From positions 124,001-188,000 of the forward strand of contig CAVWIN010000002.1 in NCBI GenBank assembly GCA_963755085.1: a DNA stretch of 64,000 bases, written 5' to 3'. Positions within the stretch are counted from its first letter, which is position 1, and each line of letters starts with the position of its first letter. The notes below the pieces were generated by a model that saw only the letters and a program-made list of their open reading frames with translations, was not told the origin of the DNA and did not search any database. Shown here in pieces: positions 51,242-59,539 of the stretch. This DNA comes from JACVRM01 sp963755085. GTDB lineage: Bacteria > Actinomycetota > Thermoleophilia > Gaiellales > Gaiellaceae. A program made the translations under genes and the position numbers.

Positions 51242-52341
51242 GCGGCGTCCGGCACCTCTACGTGCACCTGCCGTTCTGCGCGCACCGCTGCGGCTACTGC
51301 GACTTCGTCACCGCGGTCGGCGCGCTCGACCGGCACGGGCCGTACGTCGACGGGCTGCTGGCCGAGCTCGAGGTCGAGCGCGGCCTGCTGGCCCCGGCGC
51401 TCGACACCGTCTTCCTCGGCGGCGGGACGCCCACGTTCACGAAGCCGGAGGCGCTGGTGCGGCTGCTCACCGCGTTGCCCGCTGCCACCGAGGTGACCGT
51501 CGAGGCGAATCCGGAGACGGTGACCCCCGCCCTCGCCGCGCTGCTCCGCGAGGGCGGCGTGAACCGCGTCTCGCTCGGCGCCCAGAGCTTCCAGCCGGCG
51601 CTGCTCGCGACGCTCGAGCGTGTTGCCGGACCGGACGACGTCCGACGTGCCGTGCACACTCTTCGTGATGCCGGATTTGACAACATCTCGCTCGACCTCA
51701 TCTACGGCATCCCCGGCCAGGGCGCCGCCGACCTCGAGCGCGATCTCGCCGAGGCGCTCGCGCTCGAGCCGGAGCACCTGTCCTGCTACGAGCTCGAGGC
51801 GAAGCCGGGGACGCGCTTCACGCACGCGCACGGGGAGGAGCTCGCCCGCCAGGCGGAGGCGATGGAGGGCTACTTCGAGCGCGTCGTCGACACGCTGACC
51901 GGCGCCGGCTACCGGTGGTACGAGACGGCCAATTTCTGCCGACCCGACACCGGGCGGGATCTGCGCGCACAGCACAACCTGGGCTACTGGCACGGGCGCG
52001 ACTACCTCGGGCTCGGCGTGGGCGCCGTCTCCACGGTGCGCGGGCGGCGCTGGCGGACGACGCCGAGCGTGGGGAGGTACCTCGCCGGCCTGGCCGATGG
52101 TCGCCGGCCGGAGCGCGACGTCGAGCAGCTCGACCGCGCGACGCAGCAGGCAGAGCGCGTCCTGCTCGGGCTGCGCCTCGACGAGCCTCTCGCGCTCGAC
52201 GGCCTCGGCGACGCCTTCGACGCGGCCGGGCTGGAGCGGGTGGAGCGCCTCGGGCTCGCCGTTCGCGAGGGCGGGACGGTCACGCTCACCCCGCGTGGGC
52301 GGCTGCTCGGCGGCGGGGTCACCGCCGCGGTTCTCGCGTAA
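51238..52341 (+). CDS. hemW: Radical SAM heme chaperone HemW
   Basis: A 367-residue radical-SAM protein of the HemN/HemW family. The iron-sulfur motif is HLPFCAHRCGYCDF (CxxxCxxC near residue 13). It lacks the fourth, HemN-specific cysteine arrangement and the HemN N-terminal arm, so it is HemW rather than coproporphyrinogen oxidase. Segments FLGGGTPTF, SLGAQSFQ and DLIYGIPGQ are typical. HemW is thought to deliver heme to respiratory enzymes. It is located between lepA and hrcA, its usual place in actinobacteria and firmicutes. Confidence 0.92.
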
Positions 52342-52372
52342 CCGCCCGGGCGGGAATTTGCCTGCACAGCGA

Positions 52373-52378
52373 TACAAT
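52373..52378 (+). promoter_or_regulatory. -10 element of hrcA
   Basis: TACAAT ends 8 nt before the hrcA GTG in the 45-nt gap after hemW. No CIRCE palindrome (TTAGCACTC-N9-GAGTGCTAA) is present, so HrcA does not obviously regulate this promoter. Confidence 0.6.
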
Positions 52379-52386
52379 CAGCGGCC

Positions 52387-53412
52387 GTGATCGACCTCAC
52401 CGAACGCCAGCAGGAAGTCCTGCGCTGCGTCGTCGAGGAGTACGTCCGCACCGGGCAGCCGGTCGGCTCGAAGCACCTCGTCGAGACCGCCGGTCTGCGC
52501 TTCTCGCCGTCGACCGTGCGTGCCGAGCTGGCCGAGCTCGAGGCGCGTGGGCTGCTCACGCACCCGCACACCTCGGCGGGCCGCGTCCCTACCGACCGCG
52601 GCTACCGGCTGTACGTCGACGGGCTGATGGAGCGGCTCGGGCGGCCGCTGAGCTTCCCGCTCGACCTCTCGGTGAACGCGGGCGAGGTCGACGCGACGCT
52701 GCAGGCGACGACCGAGGCGCTCTCCGAGCTCACGCGCCTGCTCGCGCTGGTGTCCGCGCCGCCGCTCCAGGCCGCGACCGTCCGCCACGTTGAGGTGCTG
52801 CTGCTTCAGCCGCACATCGCGATGGTGGTGGTGATCACGTCCACGGGCGGCGTCAGCAAGCGCGTCCTGACCTTCGAGATGCCGGTCGATCCTGGCCTCC
52901 CGAAGTGGGCCGGCGAGTACCTCGTGGAGCAGGTGGTCGGCCTCAACCTCGGCACCCGGGCGCTGCGGCAGCGCTTCGAGGATCCCGCTCTCGACGTGCG
53001 CGAGCGCGCCTTCCTGCAGCTGCTCTGGCCGGCGTTCTCCGGCCTGGACGCGGACGACCGCCGGCTCTTCGTGGGGGGCGCAGCCGACCTGTTGAACGAG
53101 CTGCGGTCGGCGGATTTCGAGGGCTACCGCAGCCTGCTCGACGTGCTCGAGCGGCGCGCGGCGCTCCTCGAGGTGCTCGCCGGCGCACTGGAGCCCGAGC
53201 GGACGTTCGTCCGCGTCGGCCCCGAGCTGGCGCACCCCGGACTGCGCGACGTTGCGCTCGTCGGCGCCTCGTACGGCGTCGTCAACCGCACGCTCGGGGC
53301 AGTCAGCCTGCTCGGCCCGCTGCGCATGGACTACGCGACCGCGATCCAGTCCGTCCGGGCCGCAGCGACCGAGCTCTCACGCTTCGCCGAGAGCTACTAC
53401 GCCGACAACTGA
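52387..53412 (+). CDS. hrcA: Heat-inducible transcription repressor HrcA
   Basis: A 341-residue repressor of chaperonin genes. The N-terminal winged helix reads LTERQQEVLRCVVEEYVRTGQPVGSKHLVE, followed by FSPSTVRAELAELEARGLLTHPHTSAGRVPTDRGYRLYVD, the family signature. The middle is a GAF-like dimerisation and sensing domain. It normally binds CIRCE elements upstream of groESL or dnaK; none is visible in this window. The GTG start follows a -10 element by 8 nt. dnaJ follows after 21 nt with its own -10 element. Confidence 0.95.
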   Translation: MIDLTERQQEVLRCVVEEYVRTGQPVGSKHLVETAGLRFSPSTVRAELAELEARGLLTHPHTSAGRVPTDRGYRLYVDGLMERLGRPLSFPLDLSVNAGEVDATLQATTEALSELTRLLALVSAPPLQAATVRHVEVLLLQPHIAMVVVITSTGGVSKRVLTFEMPVDPGLPKWAGEYLVEQVVGLNLGTRALRQRFEDPALDVRERAFLQLLWPAFSGLDADDRRLFVGGAADLLNELRSADFEGYRSLLDVLERRAALLEVLAGALEPERTFVRVGPELAHPGLRDVALVGASYGVVNRTLGAVSLLGPLRMDYATAIQSVRAAATELSRFAESYYADN

Positions 53413-53421
53413 GGTCGTCTC

Positions 53422-53427
53422 TACGCT
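53422..53427 (+). promoter_or_regulatory. -10 element of dnaJ
   Basis: TACGCT ends 6 nt before the dnaJ ATG within the 21-nt hrcA-dnaJ gap, identical to the hexamer before the HMG-CoA lyase gene. No ribosome site is present, so a leaderless dnaJ mRNA is predicted. Confidence 0.5.
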
Positions 53428-53433
53428 TCGCTG

Positions 53434-54552
53434 ATGGCGACGACGGGGCGCGACTACTACGAGCTGCTGGGCGTCGCGCGCGACGCGGGCGACGACGAGA
53501 TCAAGCGCGCCTTTCGCCGCCGCGCGCGCGAGCTGCACCCCGACGTCTCCGAGGCGCCGGACGCGAAGGAGCGCTTCGCCGAGGTCGCCGAGGCGTACGA
53601 GGTCCTGTCCAAGCGCGAGACCCGCGAGGTCTACGACCGCTACGGCCACGCCGGGCTGCGCAACGGCGGCTTCTCGGCCTCCCAGTTCGACTTCGGCAAC
53701 CTCGCCGACGTCTTCTCGGCCTTCTTCGGCGACGACCTGCTCGGCGGCGTCGGTCGCCGGAGCCGCGGCGGCGACGTCGCCGCCTACGTCGAGATCGACC
53801 TCCGCGAGGCGGCCAGCGGCGTCCGCAGGCAGGTGCCGATCCAGGTCGCGGTCACCTGCACGCGCTGCGACGGCTCCGGCGCCGAGCCCGGCACCGACGT
53901 CAGCACCTGCCCGACATGCGGCGGCGCCGGCCGGGTGAACCAGGTCTCGCGCAGCGTCTTCGGCGAGTTCGTCCGCTCGGCCGCCTGCCCCACCTGCGGC
54001 GGTAGCGGCCAGGTCATCGCGACCCCGTGCCGCGAGTGCCGAGGCGACGGGCGCGTCGTCGAGAAGCGCTCGCTCGACGTCGACATCCCGGCCGGGATCC
54101 ACGACGGGCAGCGCATCCGCATCTCGGGCGAGGGCCACGCCGGCATCCCCGGCGCCCGCGCCGGCGACGTCTATGTCGGTGTCACGGTCCGCCCGGACCG
54201 TGACTTCGTCCGCGACGGCGACGACATCTACTCGGGCGTGACGCTGACGATCACCGATGCAGCGCTCGGCGCGACCGTCACGGTGCCGACGCTCGACGGC
54301 GAGACCGAGCTCGAGTTCGAGCCGGGCACGCAGCCGGGCGAGGTGCGCACCCTGCGCGGCAAGGGCATGCCCGTGCTGCAGGGGTTCGGCCGCGGCAACC
54401 AGCACGTGCGGGTCACGGTCGCCGTCCCGCGCCGCCTGACCGAGGAGCAGCGCGACCTGCTCCGCAGCTTCGGCGAGTCGGGCGGCGCCGAGACGTACGA
54501 CGCGGACGACGACGAGGGGTTCTTCCACAAGCTGAAGAGCGCGTTCCGCTGA
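53434..54552 (+). CDS. dnaJ: Chaperone protein DnaJ
   Basis: A 372-residue type I J-protein that stimulates DnaK. The J domain has HPD at residues 35-37. A glycine/phenylalanine-rich region (NGGFSASQFDFGN) follows, then four zinc-finger repeats CTRCDGSG, CPTCGGAG, CPTCGGSG and CRECRGDG. Two substrate-binding beta domains complete it. All key elements are intact. It follows hrcA rather than grpE/dnaK, so it is the hrcA-linked DnaJ2-type paralogue of actinobacteria. A large palindrome starts at its stop codon. Confidence 0.97.
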   Translation: MATTGRDYYELLGVARDAGDDEIKRAFRRRARELHPDVSEAPDAKERFAEVAEAYEVLSKRETREVYDRYGHAGLRNGGFSASQFDFGNLADVFSAFFGDDLLGGVGRRSRGGDVAAYVEIDLREAASGVRRQVPIQVAVTCTRCDGSGAEPGTDVSTCPTCGGAGRVNQVSRSVFGEFVRSAACPTCGGSGQVIATPCRECRGDGRVVEKRSLDVDIPAGIHDGQRIRISGEGHAGIPGARAGDVYVGVTVRPDRDFVRDGDDIYSGVTLTITDAALGATVTVPTLDGETELEFEPGTQPGEVRTLRGKGMPVLQGFGRGNQHVRVTVAVPRRLTEEQRDLLRSFGESGGAETYDADDDEGFFHKLKSAFR

Positions 54553-54714
54553 GGCTCGAGCCGAAAATCCGCCGCCGTCGGGGGCGTTCCAGACCAAGCA
54601 GGGCAGTGCGCTCGGTCAGCGTGCGTAGCAGCGCTACGTGCGGTGACCGAGCGCGCTGATCCGGCGCTGTGTCTGGGGCGTCATCCGGCCCGGCGGATTT
54701 TCAGTTCGAGCCTC
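54551..54714. repeat. 164-nt near-perfect palindrome between dnaJ and prmA
   Basis: The outer arms 54551-54574 and 54691-54714 match at 21 of 24 positions when folded. A middle segment pairs 54581-54594 with the region near 54671-54682. An inner 11-bp arm pair, GCGCTCGGTCA and TGACCGAGCGC, encloses CGTAGC-AGC-GCTACG. The whole can form one long hairpin or cruciform. It begins at the dnaJ stop and runs past the annotated prmA start. No transposase or target duplication is visible. MITE-like insertion or a structured terminator are the options. Confidence 0.8.
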
Positions 54715-55451
54715 TAGTCCGCGCGTCGATACCGGTGCCGCCCGAGGAGGCGGAGGCCGCCGTCGCGCAGCTGCTCGAGCTCGTCCCGGCCGGCCACGAG
54801 GTCACGACCACCGGGCTGGCGGCGTACGTGGACGAGCAGCAGCTCGTCGCGCTGCGAGCTGCCTTCCCGGCGCTCACGGTCGAGGAGGTCGAGCCCGGCT
54901 GGGAGGACGCCTGGCGTCGCTTCCACACGGGGATCCGCATCGGCCCGCTCTGGGTCGGCCCGCCCTGGGAGCAGCCGCCCGTGGACGCCGTCACCGTCGT
55001 CATCGACCCCGGCCGCGCCTTCGGCACCGGCGCCCACCCGACGACGCGCCTCGCGCTCGAGCTGCTCGCCGAGCTCGAGCCGGGCAGCCTGCTCGACGTC
55101 GGTTGCGGCTCGGGAGTGATCGCCATCGCTGCGGCCAGGCTCGGCTTCGCGCCGGTGCGGGCCAGCGACACCGACCCGGTCGCCGTCGAGGTCACACGCG
55201 AGAACGCGGAGCGAAACGGCGTCGCCGTCGAGGCGGCAGTGCTGGACGCACGCACCGACGCGCTAGCGGCAGACGTCGTCGTCGCCAACATCGCGCTGGA
55301 CGTCGTCGAGGCGCTCGCGCCACGCGTCCGCTGCCGGAACCTCGTGCTCTCCGGCTATCTGTCCGGCGACCGTCCGGTCGTCGCCGGGCTCGTGCATGTT
55401 GCCCGGCGAGAGCGTGACGGGTGGGCGGCCGATTCGTACCGACCGGAGTAG
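54669..55451 (+). CDS. prmA: Ribosomal protein L11 methyltransferase
   Basis: A class I methyltransferase of up to 260 residues that methylates ribosomal protein L11. The N-terminal substrate-recruiting domain (IPVPPEEAEAAVAQLLELV) is followed by FGTGAHPTTRLALELL and motif I, LLDVGCGSGVIAIAAARLG. VVVANIALDVVEALAP matches the PrmA N-I-L/A active-site motif. The only start available is the GTG at 54669, which makes the first 15 or so residues come from the right arm of a large palindrome. No canonical start lies between the palindrome and the conserved region. It lies between dnaJ and mtaB, its usual position. Confidence 0.85.
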   Translation: MSGASSGPADFQFEPLVRASIPVPPEEAEAAVAQLLELVPAGHEVTTTGLAAYVDEQQLVALRAAFPALTVEEVEPGWEDAWRRFHTGIRIGPLWVGPPWEQPPVDAVTVVIDPGRAFGTGAHPTTRLALELLAELEPGSLLDVGCGSGVIAIAAARLGFAPVRASDTDPVAVEVTRENAERNGVAVEAAVLDARTDALAADVVVANIALDVVEALAPRVRCRNLVLSGYLSGDRPVVAGLVHVARRERDGWAADSYRPE

Positions 55452-55454
55452 CAT
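55449..55454 (+). promoter_or_regulatory. -10 element of mtaB
   Basis: TAGCAT overlaps the prmA stop and ends 7 nt before the mtaB GTG. The spacer CGCCCGC is identical to that of murJ. A leaderless transcript is predicted. Confidence 0.5.
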
Positions 55455-55461
55455 CGCCCGC

Positions 55462-56658
55462 GTGACCGCGTTCTCCGTTCGTTTCCTGGGCTGCAAGGTG
55501 TCGCAGACGGATGCACAGGCCGTACGCGAGCGACTGCTCGCCGAGGGCCACCGCGAGGCGGCCCTCGGGTCCGGTGCCGAAGTCGCCGTCGTGAACACCT
55601 GCTGCGTCACCCACGAGGCCGTGCGCAAGTCGCGCAAGGCGGCCGCGCGCGCGGCGCGAACGCACGGCCGGGTGTACGTGACCGGCTGCGGCGCCAACCT
55701 CGGCGCCGACGCGTTCCGCGGGCTGCCGGAGAACGTGGCCGTCATCGCCCGTCGGAGCGAGGAGACGCCGGCCGCGGTCGCCGGCGACGTCGGCGCGGTC
55801 GGCTGCGTGCAGGCCGAGTCGCGCCTCGACCGCGTGCGCGCCTTCGTGAAGGTCCAGGACGGCTGCAGCTTCTCGTGCGCCTTCTGCGTCGTCCCGCTCG
55901 TGCGCGGCGCCTCGCGCAGCCGCGCCGCCGAAGCCGTGCTGGCCGAGGCATCCAAGCGCGTCGCCCAGGGCCACCGCGAGATCGTCCTGACCGGGATCAA
56001 CCTCGGCTGCTACCGCGACCGCGGAGCTGGGTACCGCCTGCCCCGCCTGATCCGCGAGCTCGGGGGCATCCCCGGCCTCGAGCGGATCCGCCTCTCGTCC
56101 ATCGAGGTAAACCACGTCGACGAAGCGCTCGTCGCCGCGCTCCGCGAGACGCCAGCCGTCGCACGGCACCTCCATGTGCCGCTCCAGTCCGGCGACGACG
56201 ACGTGCTCCGCGCGATGGCCCGCCGCTACAGCGTCGCGACCTTCCGCCGCCGCCTCGAGCCGCTCGCCGACTTCAACCTGACGACCGACGTGATCGTCGG
56301 CTTCCCGGGCGAGGACGAGGCCGCGTTCCGGCGAACGCTCGAGGTCGTGCGCGAGGCGCGGGTCACGAAGGTGCACGTCTTCCCGTACTCGCCGCGGCCG
56401 GGCACCGAGACGGCCACGCGCGACACCGTTGCGGCGGCCGTCAAGCGCGAGCGCGGCGCGCGCCTGCGGGCCGTATCCCACGAGGCGTGCCTCGGGCGCT
56501 GGCGTGAGAAAGTCGGGGCCGATGACCGTGTGCTCGTCGATCGTCCCGGCCGGGGCTACGGCGACGACTACTCGCCGTGGCTCGTCGACGCCCCGGTCGG
56601 CGAGCTGGTCCGTGTCCGCGGCGCCGCGGTCACCGAGGAGGGCGTGCTCGCTGCGTGA
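55462..56658 (+). CDS. mtaB: tRNA t6A37 methylthiotransferase MtaB
   Basis: A 398-residue radical-SAM methylthiotransferase that converts t6A37 to ms2t6A37 in tRNA. The N-terminal UPF0004 domain contributes three cluster cysteines (FLGCKVSQTDA, NTCCVTHEA, VTGCGAN). The radical-SAM motif is DGCSFSCAFCVVPLVRG near residue 135. A C-terminal TRAM-like segment starts near DDRVLVDRPG. FLGCKVSQ/N at the start is typical of MtaB rather than MiaB. GTG start directly after a -10 element. Confidence 0.93.
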   Translation: MTAFSVRFLGCKVSQTDAQAVRERLLAEGHREAALGSGAEVAVVNTCCVTHEAVRKSRKAAARAARTHGRVYVTGCGANLGADAFRGLPENVAVIARRSEETPAAVAGDVGAVGCVQAESRLDRVRAFVKVQDGCSFSCAFCVVPLVRGASRSRAAEAVLAEASKRVAQGHREIVLTGINLGCYRDRGAGYRLPRLIRELGGIPGLERIRLSSIEVNHVDEALVAALRETPAVARHLHVPLQSGDDDVLRAMARRYSVATFRRRLEPLADFNLTTDVIVGFPGEDEAAFRRTLEVVREARVTKVHVFPYSPRPGTETATRDTVAAAVKRERGARLRAVSHEACLGRWREKVGADDRVLVDRPGRGYGDDYSPWLVDAPVGELVRVRGAAVTEEGVLAA

Positions 56659-56983
56659 CGACTGCCTCTTCTGCCGGCTCGTCCGCGAGGGCGAGCATGT
56701 CCACGCCGCGGACGGGTTCGTCGCGATTCGCGACATCAACCCGCAGGCGGACACGCATCTGCTCGTGCTGCCCGAGCGGCATGTCGACACGTTCCGCGAC
56801 ATCAGGGAGTTCCCGCCAGAGGAGGCGAGCCGCATGCTGGCGTTCGTCGCTGACACCGCGCGCGAGGCCGGACTGGAGGACTACCGGGTGGTCGTCAACG
56901 TCGGCCCGGGCGCCGGCCAGACGGTCTTTCACGTGCACTGGCACATCCTCGCCGGCGGATTGGGGAGGATGACGCAGCTGTGA
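56651..56983 (+). CDS. HIT-family nucleotide hydrolase/transferase, start uncertain
   Basis: A small HIT protein of about 110 residues. It starts DDCLFCRLVREGEHVHAADGFVAIRDINPQADTHLLVLP and ends with the histidine triad HVHWHILAGG. CxxC near the N-terminus suggests a structural zinc. Such HINT-like proteins hydrolyse AMP-linked substrates. No ATG, GTG or TTG lies at the expected start. A CTG at 56651 behind GAGGAG is the best candidate, overlapping the mtaB end. Its stop overlaps the GTG of the YqeY gene, a common neighbour. Confidence 0.8.
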   Translation: MRDDCLFCRLVREGEHVHAADGFVAIRDINPQADTHLLVLPERHVDTFRDIREFPPEEASRMLAFVADTAREAGLEDYRVVVNVGPGAGQTVFHVHWHILAGGLGRMTQL

Positions 56984-57426
56984 GCGGTTTGATCGAACGC
57001 CTGGAGGACGACCTGACCGAGTCGATGAAGTCGCGCGACGAGACGCGCCGCGACGCCGTGCGGCTGATCCTCGCCAGCCTGCGCTCTGCCGAGAAGGACC
57101 TCCAGCGGCCGCTCAGCGACGGCGAGGAGCTGCAGGTGCTCCAGCGCGAGCGCAAGAAGCGCCAGGAGGCGGCCGAGGCGTTCCGGGCGGCCGGGCGAGA
57201 CGAGGCCGCCGACCACGAGGAGGCGGAGCTCGCGATCCTCGGCGAGTACATGCCCGAGCAGCTCTCCGAGGAAGACCTGGAGTCGATCATCGACGACGCC
57301 ATCGCCGAGAACGGCGCCACCAGCATGCGCGACCTCGGTCGCGTCATGGCCGACGTCATGCCGCAGGTCGCCGGCCGGGCCGACGGCAGCGTCGTCAGCC
57401 AGCTGGTGCGCGAAAAGCTCGCCTAG
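56980..57426 (+). CDS. yqeY: GatB/YqeY domain protein
   Basis: A 148-residue helical protein resembling the tRNA-binding tail of the amidotransferase subunit GatB. It opens LIERLEDDLTESMKSRDETRRDAVRLILASLR and has AELAILGEYMPEQLSEEDLESIID in the middle, both typical. The C-terminus, GRADGSVVSQLVREKL, forms the tail domain. Free-standing YqeY proteins may link tRNA and metabolism, but the role is unclear. GTG and TGA overlap with the HIT gene; phoH follows after 55 nt. Confidence 0.9.
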   Translation: MSGLIERLEDDLTESMKSRDETRRDAVRLILASLRSAEKDLQRPLSDGEELQVLQRERKKRQEAAEAFRAAGRDEAADHEEAELAILGEYMPEQLSEEDLESIIDDAIAENGATSMRDLGRVMADVMPQVAGRADGSVVSQLVREKLA

Positions 57427-57467
57427 CACTACCCGGCCCGCGACCCCTGACGGCCGCCCTTCGCGCC

Positions 57468-57473
57468 TACACT
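57468..57473 (+). promoter_or_regulatory. -10 element of phoH
   Basis: TACACT ends 8 nt before the phoH GTG. A purine run GAGGGAGG fills the gap, too close to the start to be a normal ribosome site. A leaderless or near-leaderless transcript is predicted for the phoH-ybeY-dgkA-cdd-era operon. Confidence 0.5.
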
Positions 57474-57481
57474 GAGGGAGG

Positions 57482-58441
57482 GTGCAGGAAGTTCTCTCGG
57501 TTTCGAACGACGTCGCGGCTGAGCTCGCCGGGATCTCCGACGGCGTGCTCGACACGCTGCGCGAGCGGCTGCGGGCCACGATCATCATGCGCGGCAATCG
57601 CGTGACGCTCGAGGGCGACGAGGACGCGGTCGCCGAGGCGCGCGCCGCGCTGGACGAGATCGTCGAGCTGATCGAGCACGGCCACGAGATCGGCCCGGGC
57701 ACCGTCGACACCGTGCTCGGCGTCCTCGAGCAGGGCGCCGACGTCCGCGAGCTCTTCGACGACGTCGTCTGGCGTCACCGCGGCAAGAAGATCTCACCGA
57801 AGACCGTCACGCAGAAGCAGTACGTCGAGGCCATCCGCAAATGCACCGTCACCTTCGGGATCGGCCCCGCCGGCACCGGCAAGACCTACCTGGCGATGGC
57901 GCTCGCGGTCGCCGCGCTTTCCGATCGCCAGGTCGGCCGCATCATCCTCACCCGCCCGGCCGTGGAGGCCGGCGAGCGGCTCGGCTTCCTGCCCGGAGAC
58001 ATGCTCGCCAAGGTCGACCCGTACCTGCGGCCGCTCTTCGACGCGCTCTACGACATGCTCGACGCCGACCGCCTGGCCGCATTCATGGAGCGCGGGACGA
58101 TCGAGGTCGCGCCGCTCGCATTCATGCGCGGCAGAACGTTGAACGACTCCTTCATCATCCTCGACGAGGCCCAGAACACGAGCCCCGAGCAAATGCAGAT
58201 GTTCCTGACGCGCCTCGGGTTCGGCTCCAAGGTCGTCGTCACCGGCGACGTCACCCAGGTCGACCTGCCGCGCGAGCAGGCGTCCGGGCTGATCCAGGTG
58301 CAGGACATCCTCGGCGCCGTGGACGGGATCTCCTTCGTCCGCTTCTCGCACGAGGACGTCGTCCGCCACAAACTCGTGCAGCGCATCGTCGAGGCGTACA
58401 AACAGCACTCGGAGGAGACAGGAACCGGACGGCGCAGGTAA
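57482..58441 (+). CDS. phoH: PhoH-like ATPase
   Basis: A 319-residue PhoH protein. An N-terminal KH-like region (about residues 10-75) precedes the ATPase domain. Walker A is GIGPAGTGKTYLAMALAV near residue 125, and Walker B is DSFIILDEAQNTSPEQM. RLGFGSKVVVTGDVTQVDLP is the other conserved block. PhoH-like ATPases are consistently encoded with ybeY, as here, and are thought to act in RNA processing. GTG start follows a -10 element by 8 nt, and ybeY starts 4 nt after the stop. Confidence 0.94.
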   Translation: MQEVLSVSNDVAAELAGISDGVLDTLRERLRATIIMRGNRVTLEGDEDAVAEARAALDEIVELIEHGHEIGPGTVDTVLGVLEQGADVRELFDDVVWRHRGKKISPKTVTQKQYVEAIRKCTVTFGIGPAGTGKTYLAMALAVAALSDRQVGRIILTRPAVEAGERLGFLPGDMLAKVDPYLRPLFDALYDMLDADRLAAFMERGTIEVAPLAFMRGRTLNDSFIILDEAQNTSPEQMQMFLTRLGFGSKVVVTGDVTQVDLPREQASGLIQVQDILGAVDGISFVRFSHEDVVRHKLVQRIVEAYKQHSEETGTGRRR

Positions 58442-58445
58442 GGGC

Positions 58446-58823
58446 GTGGTCGCCGTCGACGTCGAGAACCGCAGCGGCCGGGACGTCCCGGCCGACGAGG
58501 CCGTCGTCGTGATCCGCGCCACCCTGGCCGCCGAGGGCATCGACGACGGCGAGCTCGGGCTCCACTTCGTCGGCCCGGACGAGAGCCGCGCTCTGAAGCG
58601 CGAGCACCTCGACATCGACGAGGCGACCGACGTGCTCTCCTTCCCGCTTGACGGGCGCGACCCGATCGCGCAGGGGCTGCCGCGGCAGCTCGGCGACCTC
58701 ATCGTCTGCCCGGACGTCGTCGGCGACGACTGGCGCGGGCCGCTCGTGCACGGCGTCCTCCACCTGCTCGGGTATGACCATGGCAAGGAGATGACGACCC
58801 GGGAGCAGGAGCTCGCCTCGTGA
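58446..58823 (+). CDS. ybeY: Endoribonuclease YbeY (rRNA maturation)
   Basis: A 125-residue zinc endoribonuclease needed for 16S rRNA 3' processing and ribosome quality control. The metal motif HGVLHLLGYDH gives H102, H106 and H112 in the H-x3-H-x5-H pattern. ATDVLSFPLD precedes it as usual. It is somewhat shorter than the 150 or so residues of E. coli YbeY but complete in motifs. The GTG start follows phoH closely and the stop overlaps the next GTG. Confidence 0.93.
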   Translation: MVAVDVENRSGRDVPADEAVVVIRATLAAEGIDDGELGLHFVGPDESRALKREHLDIDEATDVLSFPLDGRDPIAQGLPRQLGDLIVCPDVVGDDWRGPLVHGVLHLLGYDHGKEMTTREQELAS

Positions 58824-59539
58824 ACGACCGCCGCGCGCCGTCGCTGCTGCACAGCTTCAACTACGCCTTCGAGGGCGTCATCCACGTGCTGCGCACGCAG
58901 CGCAACATGCGCATCCACTTCATGATCGCCGTGGGCGTGCTCATCGCCGCCCTCGCCGCCGGCGTGCAGCGGTTCGAGCTCATCGCGCTGCTGCTCTCGA
59001 TCGCCTTCGTGCTGATCACCGAGATGATCAACACCGCCATCGAGGCCGCGATCGACGTCTCGACGACGGCGTTCGATCCGCTCGCGAAGCTCGCCAAGGA
59101 CATCGCCGCGGGCGCGGTCCTGATCGCGACCGTCAACGCGGTCATCGTCGGCTACCTCGTCTTCTCCGTGCGGCTCGTCCACCAGGGCTCGAACCTGATC
59201 ACCCGGATCCGCGACGCGCCCGCCGAGCTCACGCTGGTCGCGCTCGTCGTCACCGTCCTCCTCGTGATCGCCACGAAGGCGTACACGGGCCGGGGCACGC
59301 CGCTCCGCGGCGGACTGCCCTCGGGCCACGCTGCCGTCGCGTTCGCGGCCTGGATGGCGGTCACGAACGTCGTCAGCGACTCGCGCCACTGGTTCCTGAT
59401 CTCGACGCTGGCGTTCATCATGGCCTTGCTCGTGGCCCAGACCCGTGTCGAATCCGGCATCCACTCCGTCGTCGAGGTGACCTACGGCGCGCTGCTCGGC
59501 TCGCTGCTCACGCTCGTGATCTTCCAGGTGTTCACGTGA
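58820..59539 (+). CDS. DgkA-type lipid kinase fused to a PAP2 phosphatase domain
   Basis: A 239-residue integral membrane fusion. Residues 1-115 are a DgkA-type undecaprenol/diacylglycerol kinase with RTQRNMRIHF and the catalytic ITEMINTAIEAAID (E68, N71, E75). Residues 130-239 form a PAP2-like phosphatase with K153 in KAYTGRGTP, PSGH at 167-170, and R209-x5-H215 in TRVESGIHSVVE. Both active sites look complete apart from an E in place of the usual last D. Kinase and phosphatase on opposite steps of the same lipid carrier suggest undecaprenyl phosphate recycling. It lies between ybeY and cdd. Confidence 0.88.
   Translation: MNDRRAPSLLHSFNYAFEGVIHVLRTQRNMRIHFMIAVGVLIAALAAGVQRFELIALLLSIAFVLITEMINTAIEAAIDVSTTAFDPLAKLAKDIAAGAVLIATVNAVIVGYLVFSVRLVHQGSNLITRIRDAPAELTLVALVVTVLLVIATKAYTGRGTPLRGGLPSGHAAVAFAAWMAVTNVVSDSRHWFLISTLAFIMALLVAQTRVESGIHSVVEVTYGALLGSLLTLVIFQVFT

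Noticed and set aside
52342..52386. CIRCE operator expected upstream of hrcA
   Set aside because: No TTAGCACTC/GAGTGCTAA arms, even degenerate, could be found; only a -10 hexamer is present.
54553..54668. tRNA or small ncRNA gene in the dnaJ-prmA gap
   Set aside because: The fold is a simple long hairpin without a cloverleaf, T-loop GTTCRA or discriminator pattern.
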